Assembly: GCA_007258455.2 (NCBI GenBank)
Contig: VDFB02254930.1
Span: 62,001-126,000 of the forward strand
From: Sequoia sempervirens
Taxonomy: Eukaryota > Streptophyta > Pinopsida > Cupressales > Cupressaceae
Reading direction: 5' to 3'
DNA length: 64,000 bases
Shown here: positions 56,826 through 64,000 of the stretch, one piece after another
Layout: the number at the start of each line of letters is the position of its first letter
How positions within the stretch are numbered: the first letter of the stretch is position 1
Position numbers and translations under genes: made by a program
Notes under the pieces: generated by a model
Database searches by the model: none
What the model was told of the DNA's origin: nothing
What the model saw: the letters and a program-made list of their open reading frames with translations, nothing else

Positions 56826-58185
56826 TTCTGCCAACTTCCTATTTTTAGTAAGTGTCAGTTTAGGGTTGATTTCCTCGAGATTTTCACATTTGGACAACTT
56901 CATTACATTTTGAACACTTCGAGTTCATTTTTGACAAAATTTGAGCAAAAACAGACGACTTGCTATTTTTAGCAGTCCAGCTTCCAGAGCAGATTTCAGG
57001 GTCTACAGGTTATATTTTCTGATGCATGTCCGGAGATTCTTTCTGGGTTTTTCAAGACCTTCGCATATGACATGCAAAGCAGGACGACAACTTTCAGCAT
57101 TCAGCCTTCGGAGGCCGATATTAGGGTTTGCATGCAAACTTTTCAGTGCATGTCGACATTTTCTTTCTGGGTTTTCCGAGAGCTTCGCAGCGGTGTAACA
57201 TGCAAATGGAACTGATCACTTTTCGGAAACTTACTATTTTTGCCAGTGCTTGCATGTTGAAGATTTTTCTGGGTTTTTCGAGATTTTTCAAGCAATGTGA
57301 CATGCAAAATCATCCGACGGCCGGACGGTCACTTTTTCGGCCACTTTCTATTTTTAGCAGGTACCACTCTAGCGGCTGCCCAGCACTTTAGAACTGCAAA
57401 CGGATCATCATGCAATTGAAACGAAGTCGAAAGGAGCTCATCTGAGCAGCATGCATAAAATTAGGGTTTTGAGCTTCAGGGCTAAAAATGAGGAGTCAAA
57501 CGACAAAGTGCCCTAAAATGGAAGTATCCACTACGATCAGCGTCTTTCAGGAAGTCTGCTGGCAAAATTTGAAGGCAATCGGAGAACTTGCTATTTTTAG
57601 TAAGGTGTTCCGGGCGCAGGCTATAAATAGAAAGTTGATCTCAGGCGCTGACACGGAAAAGCAAGTTCACCAACGACGAGCACGCTGTCCAAATTTCAAA
57701 TCAAACGGAGCTAAGGAAGTCTCAGAAACAAGCACTTACTATTAATAGTAAGTCACTTCAGAAGCGGCTATAAATAGCAGGTCAACACCAATTCTCAGCA
57801 GGTACGAGTCAAACATGTGATGAGAGACTTTGGCGCAAATTTCGAGGCTAACAGAGCTACAGAGATTTGAAAATCAAGCACTTACTATTTTTAGCAGGCC
57901 TCTGTAGAGAAATTAGGGTTTCCTAAAATCAAGGGCAGAACAGGACAGTCAAGCAAAAACAGCATCCAGTTACGATCACCAAGCTTCAGGCATTCAACAT
58001 ATGAAATTTGGAAACTTTCTGAACAATTTCTATTTTTAGCAGGTTGCTAAAAATAGCAGGTGTAAACAGGAATCGGGCATCAACAGCACAAACCAGTTAA
58101 GATTCAGAGCAAGGAAAAAATCAAGCTTTCTGGGGTCAGAATTTAGTTGACGGCGCAAAATTCAGAGAACTTTCTAAAAATAGAA
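56826..58185 (+). repeat. E5 cluster of CTAWWWWTAG palindromes and telo-boxes
   Basis: Sites near 56829, 56964, 57345, 57590, 57624, 57739, 57769, 57886, 58027 and 58173. The site at 57734-57753 is a perfect 20-bp palindrome, ACTTACTATTAATAGTAAGT. TTTCTAAAAATAGAAA at about 58171 has a different matched flank. ATTAGGGTTT words lie near 56708, 57121, 57461 and 57911. Confidence 0.75.
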
Positions 58186-58399
58186 ACTCAGAGCGAATTA
58201 GTGTTGACGGAGGAAAATCAACTTAAATCAGGCAGAGGGCATAAAATTCACTAAAATGGATAAATTTTCAAGTCCAACATTGAAATCCACCTTGAGAAGC
58301 TGAAGAGAGGCAGAAAATTGACTAAGTCTGAAAACTGGAAGTAGCTTGGGTCAAAGGCGCCCTTGGGCTTGAAATTTCACTAAGTGTTGGAATCGAAAG

Positions 58400-59770
58400 T
58401 TGCACATATGATATGCGCCTAGGTGGTAAACTGGAAGTGAGCATAAGGAAATGCGCCCATCTTGCAAAATTGAAAGCTTGACCCATCATATGCGCCTTTG
58501 CCTGGGAGGAAAAATAGAAAAAAAAAAAAAAGTTTAAGTGTCGAGATTGGAAGTAGAAGGGTGCATATGCGCCTTACTTTGAAGAAAGATAATAAAAGTT
58601 TCTAAGGCATTAAATTGGATGTTCAACCTGCCATATGCGCCCCTGGTGAAAGTGAAAGTTACAAGTGCAAAATGCGCCTAAGGAGAAAAGAGGGACTTAG
58701 AATTTCACTAAGGCGTTAAAATTTGAAGCATGCACCCTCAAATGCGCCTTGACTTAGAGGGGTCTAAATGCGCCCTTGGTGTTGAATAAGAATTCGTCAA
58801 GTGTTGAAACTGAAAGACCATGGGTTTAAATGCGCCTTGGAGATGAAGTCACAGACATTTCGCCTAAGTCATAAATTGAAAGCTGGATATATGATTTGCG
58901 CCTCTAAATTCAACCTCCCATTTGTGCCTGGCAATGTGAAGATTAATAGTTTGAAATGCGCCTAAGGCAAAAACTCAAAGCACAGGGTGTGATTTGCGCC
59001 CAGAAGGATATTAGAGATTTGAAATTTTTCTAAGGCAGGAAAACTGGGCGTCCATGGGTCAAAATGCGCCCAAGGTAAACTTAAAGTTGCTAAGTGTCAA
59101 ATTAAAAGCTCACCTTGTAATATGCGCCTTAAGCCAAAATTAGAAGAAGGCCATGGCAAATGCGCCCCTGGGTTTAGCAAGACTATGGATTTGCGCCTGG
59201 AGTGAAATTGGATGTTCAACCTGTCAAATGCGCCCTTGAGCTTGGAGACCCAGACTTGACTAAGCCATAAACTGGAAGCTCCTCACATGAAATGCGCCCC
59301 TCTTCAAAAATGCTGAAAGTGAAATTTTCCTAAGTGTTGAAAGTGAAAGTAGCAGGGTCCAAATGCGCCCAAGGCATAAATTAGAAATTGACAAGGGGAA
59401 ATGTGCTTGGAGGGTAAGTTGAAAAGATTCTAAGTATTAGAATTAAAAGCTACATGTCTCACTTGCGCCTGGAGTCAAACTGGAAGCATCAACACCCATA
59501 TGCGCCTTGACTCATAATTATTTAAGCATGACAAATCTGCAAGCAACCCCTCTTGTTTGCACCTTAAGCAAAAGGAAAGTATTGATTAAAGGTTAGATGT
59601 TGAAATTGAATGTCTAGCAACTTGAAAGATTTTGAAAATAACCTAAGGCGTGAAAATTGAAAAGAACTTCCAAATGCGCCTTAAAGCTGGACCCCCCCTA
59701 AATGCGCCCAACATCTTGGAGAAAATAAAATCTGAAGTTGATTAATGCATATGCGCCTTGGCAAGAGGAG
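58400..59770 (+). repeat. E5 array of AAATGCGCC-type motifs
   Basis: About two dozen (A/T)(A/T)ATGCGCC words spaced 30-80 bases (for example 58450, 58741, 58767, 59158, 59193, 59676, 59701). Between 59770 and 60470 lies an AT-rich block with no gene. Confidence 0.82.
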
Positions 59771-60477
59771 GCTTAGTTTTAAATGGGGCGCTTAAATTCG
59801 GACTTTAGCAATTAAATGGGGCGAGTTTTAAAATAAAAACTTACAGTTGCTAAGGCGTGGAAAAAGTTGAAGTTGGAGATTTAGTGAAAGCTCGACAAAA
59901 TCAAAATGTGAGAATAAAATCAGGATAAATTAAAAGGCGTTGGGAATGAAAATAATTTCTCCAGGCGATTAATTTTAAAATTTTCCTAAGTCGGAGAAAT
60001 TAATTAATTTAATTAATTTAATTATTTTCCTAAGTATTAAATTTAAATTCCCCCTTTAATTTTAACCCATGAAATTTTAAAGATCGGACGATTTTAAACA
60101 TGGGGAATTTATTTCGGAGTTAATTATGGATGGAAAATAAAATTACGTCTAGCCAATTTAAAGTGTTAATATCGGATTTTGGAGAAATAAATTAAAATGG
60201 CATTTAAAATTAAATTTTAATAAATTAAATGTGCCATTTTAAAAAGGCAGTTGAGATTATTTCAAATCGGAGTAAAAATGATTTTCTCAAAATTACTGAA
60301 GGTAACTGGCAGTCGGGAGGGAAATTTTGAATTTAAATCGTGGAAAGAATCTCCCTAAATAGCAAATTGCCATAACAACTGCATGACGACTGGAATATTC
60401 CCTTTTAAATTTAGCAAATGCGTCAGTCATGATGAAGGGAATAAATGGCATCTGCTAAAATTAGCACCAGCTTTTGG

Positions 60478-60485
60478 CTATAAAA
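60478..60485 (+). promoter_or_regulatory. E5 TATA box for the E-family gene
   Basis: CTATAAAA in GCTTTTGGCTATAAAACTCTG, aligned with the same box in E3 and E4. It lies about 265 bases before the intron donor. Confidence 0.68.
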
Positions 60486-60539
60486 CTCTGACGATTTTCA
60501 TTCTCATCTCACAAGATTCGAAGCTGAGATTTATGCTGG

Positions 60540-61240
60540 TGAGTTGAGTTGTGAGATTTAATATTTTCGATTTGAGAGTTGCTGAAAGTTTGAAGTGTGA
60601 AGTCGATTTTTCAAGAGATTGAAATTGTTGAGGCTTGAATTTCTCGAAGTTTGCGAAGTTGCTGAGAGTTGAATTTCTCGAAGTTGCTGCGATTTGAAAT
60701 AAAGTTTGAAGTGTTAAGCGTTTTTATTTCTCCAAGTTGCTGAGGTAAGTACTCGAAGTTGCTGAGACTTAATATTTTGCTGAAAGTTGAAATGTTTTCC
60801 AAGTTGAAAGTTGTTGAAAGCTGAAATCATTTAATCATGCCGGAGGTCGAAATTGTTTGAATTCGAAATTACTTGAGCTTTAAATTTTCTGAGATTGCTA
60901 AAGTTTTTCGAAGTTGCTGATTTATAACTCTCGAAAGGTTGAAACTTGCTGATTCGAACTTGCTCATTTGAAACTTTCGAACCTATTTAAATTCTTCGAA
61001 GTTGCTGATTTATAACTGTCGAAGAGCTGATTTGAAACTTGGTGATTTATAACTTGCAAGCTTGCTGATTTTAAATCTTCGAAGTTGCTGATGTATAACT
61101 TCCGAAGTGGTTGATTTAAACGTTACTGAAACTTGACACATTTTCCGAAGTTGAAATTGTTGAAGTTAATTTCTTACAGAGAGATGAAAATTTCCTTTGG
61201 CTGCAAGTTGTTGAAGTTCGAAGTTTAAGTATGCCGAGGT
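60540..61240 (+). repeat. E5 5'UTR repeats of TTCGAAGTTGCTGA type
   Basis: CGAAGTTGCTGA and related words (GTTGCTGATTTATAACT) recur about every 25-45 bases across the leader and intron. E3 (14830-15520) and E4 (43600-44000) have the same kind of leader. Confidence 0.7.
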
Positions 61241-61370
61241 TTGAGAATGAAGTTGGTTGCTAAAGCTATTAACTCACGTTTATTTTTGCAGCCAACTTCA
61301 TTTGCCAGCCGTCCCACGTGATCTTTATTTTAAAAAGTTGGAGGTGTAATGTTTGCTTTTTGTTTTGCAG
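60745..61370 (+). other. E5 5'UTR intron (predicted)
   Basis: Donor TGAG|GTAAGT at 60745 and acceptor TTTTGTTTTGCAG ending at 61370, directly before the ATG at 61371. Both ends match the E3 copy. Confidence 0.68.
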
Positions 61371-62693
61371 ATGGCTGATGGACGAAAGGCTGATGTTGCT
61401 GGAACTAGCAAAGCTGGAGCCAAGGCTGGGAACAACGAAGCTGTTAAGGAAAACGCCTCCAGGCAGGCGATTATCAAAAATCTAAAGAAGTCATTTATTC
61501 CGGAGTCGAAGATTGTGTTGAAGTTTGGCAACTTGACAGACACCAACCTGGGGCCCTTCAATCTCGAGGCTTTCATGCGCAAAATGTACGGACAAGGTGG
61601 CAATCTTCCTACAGAGGCATCACGCAATATTGTGAAGAGTGGATTGTATGCAGCAGCAGGGTTCCAACCGACAGTTCGTTGTCCGGAGCTGATATGGGAG
61701 TGCGCCAACTTTTACAACTCGGATGATCGGACTATCAGTTCTCCCGATGGTATGATTCTGGCCAACTTTGCACCCGACGCAATTGGTGAGGCATTTGTGA
61801 TACTAGCTACAGATAATATGTTGTATAAATCGAAGGAAAAGGCTGACAAAATGTACGCCACTTCTTTCGAGAAGTGCATGAAGAGGATAAACACTACTTG
61901 GATGCGAAAACCGAAGCCTCCTGCTGCCAGGCTGCCGAAGCAGATAATCTCAGAAGAGCTGAAGCAGGAATATTGCGATATAATCATGTTGCTCAGTAGG
62001 GTTAACGACAGCCCGCAGTCATTCGTGTTTGAGCCATGGATGTTCTTCTACATCAGTGTGGTGCTCGAAGGAAAGGTGCAAGTAAACTGGGCACAGATGA
62101 TAAGTGACAATATTGATGAACAGTTCAGGAGCCTCAGGAGAACAAAAACATTCTACATGAGCTCGTATGTTGTTTACATGCTTGCTCTAATGACAAAGTA
62201 TAGGGGGTTGGCGTATCAAGAACCAATTGGTTGTGGTTACAATCAGTTCAAGATTCACGAGTCCTACAGACAGTTGCACCTCACGCACACGGGTGACTTA
62301 AAGAGAGTTAATGACGCTTTCACTATGTATATCACAAGAACCCTTCAGCAGAGGTTACAGCAGAGGATGGCTCCTGAGGAGGTTGAGATTGATGGATTGA
62401 AGACAAGGTTGCAACCTTTCTTCTCCGAAATCAAGAGGTTCTCTCAGCTAAACTTTGAGAACATGACGGCATTTTCAGCAATCATTCAGAGTACACAGGA
62501 TTCTATTGAAGCTTGGAGAAAGTCCTGTGATAAGCATGAGCAAATGGTAGCAATCCTAGAATATCAGCTAAATCTTACTCCATCAATTTCTGAGGAGGAG
62601 GTTGATGAGGTGCTGGCGCGATTCGTAGCGTATGCGGTCAGAGAGAAGAACAAGGGAATCCGAGTCATGGACGAGAATCTTCTAGAAGGGTAG
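61371..62693 (+). CDS. E-family protein, internally deleted but open, 440 residues
   Basis: Starts MADGRKADVAGTSK right after the intron acceptor. Residues 1 to about 326 are highly similar to E3 by eye, up to RTLQQRLQQR. The sequence then jumps to the C-terminal domain (PEEVEIDGLKTRLQPFFSE), which in E3 lies at about residue 1000. About 666 residues (2 kb) are missing, without loss of frame and with no stop. GAGGAGG occurs at both sides of the gap in E3, which suggests a microhomology deletion. The product would lack the FIQFPKF block, the acidic region and the coiled coil. Whether it is made is unknown. Confidence 0.75.
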   Translation: MADGRKADVAGTSKAGAKAGNNEAVKENASRQAIIKNLKKSFIPESKIVLKFGNLTDTNLGPFNLEAFMRKMYGQGGNLPTEASRNIVKSGLYAAAGFQPTVRCPELIWECANFYNSDDRTISSPDGMILANFAPDAIGEAFVILATDNMLYKSKEKADKMYATSFEKCMKRINTTWMRKPKPPAARLPKQIISEELKQEYCDIIMLLSRVNDSPQSFVFEPWMFFYISVVLEGKVQVNWAQMISDNIDEQFRSLRRTKTFYMSSYVVYMLALMTKYRGLAYQEPIGCGYNQFKIHESYRQLHLTHTGDLKRVNDAFTMYITRTLQQRLQQRMAPEEVEIDGLKTRLQPFFSEIKRFSQLNFENMTAFSAIIQSTQDSIEAWRKSCDKHEQMVAILEYQLNLTPSISEEEVDEVLARFVAYAVREKNKGIRVMDENLLEG

Positions 62694-62867
62694 TGGGCAT
62701 TAATTGCTCATGGTGGTCAAGGAGGAATTTGCTATTTTTGGAAGAATTTATGACACCACTCCTCCACCTTCTGGCAGTTTTTAGGGCAAAACTCGTCTAG
62801 GGCTGAGGTGGCTCGATCTGAGCCCTCCATTGTAATTCAATCTGGACCGTCCATTGAGACTGGCCAG

Positions 62868-62891
62868 CTATATAAGGGGGATTCCCCCTCA
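62868..62891 (+). promoter_or_regulatory. E5 downstream TATA box with G5/C5 hairpin
   Basis: CTATATAAGG runs into GGGGG-ATT-CCCCC, then TCATTTGTAA. It lies about 175 bases after the stop codon. Confidence 0.68.
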
Positions 62892-63054
62892 TTTGTAATC
62901 TGATAGTCAGAATCAGAGAGTAGTCAGCAACTTTTGAAGCAGAATAGAGAGTAGATATTTTTGAGTTAGAATAGTTTTTCATTGCATTGTTGAAGAAGAA
63001 GGGGAATTCTCCCTTTGAGAATTTTTGTAAGAGATTGTCACAAAGGATATTCAT

Positions 63055-63060
63055 AATAAA
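63055..63060 (+). terminator. E5 poly(A) signal
   Basis: AATAAA about 190 bases after the downstream TATA box, followed by GCATTTCATTGATGGTG. E3 has AATAAA at the matching place (10936-10931, minus) and E2 at 22032. Confidence 0.6.
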
Positions 63061-63607
63061 GCATTTCATTGATGGTGAATTCAAACTTTGTTGTGAGTAG
63101 TTCGTGAGGTTTCTTCTTCCTTTGACTTCAACTAGGACTTGATTTCATGCTAATAGTTAAATATGGATGCTTATGCTTGATGTAAGTGAGCTTCTTTTAT
63201 CCATACCACTAACAATCTTACTGATGGTAAGCTTGTCTTGCGTGGTCAACTGGACATTTTGTACTTAACTTCAATCAAGGTTCATGTGTAGTTATGCATC
63301 GTTGTGATGGTAGTTGCATTATTGAATCGTGATTTGAACATCATTTTTATCCTTTGAAGATTGCACTTACTTTGTTGAAGCTGTCCAATAGGAGGCTAGA
63401 CAATGTTTGTTGAAGTTCATTGAAGTTGAGCATAACATCCCTTGCATTTAGGTTAGAATCTAGAATTTAGAAATCTCTGCAGCCATTTAAATTCCGTATA
63501 CTTTCCGGTTAGTTTTAGGAAACTTGCACTCTAAAGCCAAATCCTTCGTACAAAATCCCTTTCAAAAGCATACATTGGTGGTTACTACACGTATTCTGAA
63601 CAATTAC

Positions 63608-63613
63608 GTAAGT
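63608..63613 (+). promoter_or_regulatory. E5 conserved GTAAGT (possible splice donor)
   Basis: ACGTAAGTCCCCCCG; the same GTAAGTCC(C/T)C context is present in all six E copies (E0 30189, E1 29317, E2 22558, E3 10416 minus, E4 48389). Confidence 0.5.
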
Positions 63614-63687
63614 CCCCCCGTAAGAACACAGCAAATACACATCAACCAAACTGGGTCTATTCGCATTAAAGGAACCTTGGAGTTAAA

Positions 63688-63718
63688 AGCGTGATCTCAC
63701 TCGCAATCTTAGCACGCT
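63688..63718 (+). other. E5 conserved 3' stem-loop
   Basis: Stem AGCGTG/CACGCT around the loop ATCTCACTCGCAATCTTAG, 84 bases before the element end. Confidence 0.75.
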
Positions 63719-63890
63719 GAATACTTTGTTCAAGAGAGAAAAGGGTGTCCGTTTGGAAACTTTGTTCTGCTGATTGGTGCGGTCATAAAAATCACATCAA
63801 CACCATCGTGATGACATGTGCCTGTTTGTGTCATCAAATGTGTTGAAATGGACAAACACTAGGATTGCCAACTCAACTGCACACATATGT

Positions 63891-64000
63891 AGGTTGACTT
63901 ACCCTCTTTACCCAAATTTGTCAACGACACTTACTCCTTCAAGCATACAAAGGCTGACTTAACCTCTTTACCCAGATTTGCCAACAACGACACATACTTT
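63891..64000 (+). repeat. Two copies of a 60-bp repeat at the window edge
   Basis: AGG(T/C)TGACTTA(C/A)CCTCTTTACCCA starts at 63891 and 63951. It lies in the DNA flanking E5, and more copies may follow outside the window. Confidence 0.6.

Larger units (their letters stand above)
56528..63802 (+). mobile_element. E5: giant LTR-like element, subfamily B, complete, internally deleted ORF
   Basis: 7,275 bp from TGTTGTGACC to CACATCAACA, TSD CCATC (56523-56527 and 63803-63807). Order: terminal hairpin, CTAWWWWTAG cluster, GCGCC array, AT-rich block, TATA, 5'UTR intron, ORF, second TATA with hairpin, AATAAA, GTAAGT, stem-loop. The first 300 bases and the last kilobase are unrelated to each other, so there is no LTR pair. 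Confidence 0.92.

Noticed and set aside
56528..63802. E units as cut-and-paste DNA transposons with inverted ends
   Set aside because: TGTTG/CAACA and a loose similarity over about 28 bases could be short TIRs, but the 5-bp TSD, TG...CA ends, downstream TATA plus poly(A) order and lack of transposase motifs fit an LTR better. Not fully excluded.

Overview
The window reads as nuclear DNA of a seed plant, most likely a large-genome gymnosperm (inference; I cannot name a species). The reasons are AT-rich DNA almost entirely made of nested, decaying LTR-type retroelements, a Ty3/gypsy chromovirus with a tRNA-iMet primer site, plant-type introns, and two short exons of a plant gene separated from everything else by kilobases of transposons.

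Layout. From base 1 to 49169 the window is one nested stack, solved from TG...CA ends and 5-bp target-site duplications (TSDs). Outermost is F3 (right edge 49169). It holds F1 (right edge 31620), F2 (31641-36412, TSD AGGGG), a minus-strand solo LTR S1 (36957-40192) and E4 (40449-48580, TSD AGGTC). F1 holds E0 (right edge 30382), E0 holds E1 (right edge 29516), E1 holds the gypsy element G1 (4447-28197, TSD AATTG), G1 holds E2 in its gag gene (6528-22748, TSD CGTCC), and E2 holds E3 in reverse orientation inside its ORF (10221-19364, TSD GTATC). That is seven levels. From 49170 to 56527 lies older, lower-copy-looking DNA with two exons of an NCX/MHX-type cation-proton exchanger on the minus strand (50656-50538 and 50290-50136) and a decayed unidentified coding region (about 55893-54641, minus). 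E5 (56528-63802, TSD CCATC) follows, then about 200 bp of flank.

The unusual system is the E family (E0-E5). Each complete copy is 7-9 kb, begins TGTTGTGACC, ends CAACA, carries a 5-bp TSD and has no long terminal direct repeats. Each carries its own gene for a roughly 1,100-residue protein that I do not recognise. In E3, E4 and E5 that gene has a TATA box and an intron acceptor directly before the ATG. Downstream of the gene comes a second TATA box (followed in these three copies by a G5/C5 hairpin), a polyadenylation signal, a conserved GTAAGT and a stem-loop whose stem covaries between copies. This order (gene, then TATA, R, poly(A), U5) is what a giant solo LTR with a gene inside U3 would look like. 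The complete copies would then be solo LTRs of a retroelement whose internal region is not in this window. E3 has the only intact full-length ORF; E5 keeps an open frame after an internal in-frame deletion; E1, E2 and E4 are decayed.

The F family (F1-F3) has the same TGTTG...CAACA ends and TSD size but no ORF. E and F elements and the G1 LTR share short elements such as CTAWWWWTAG palindromes (CArG/MEF2-like), and the E copies carry arrays of a CGCC-ending motif and telo-box motifs. These look like recurring regulatory or structural modules.
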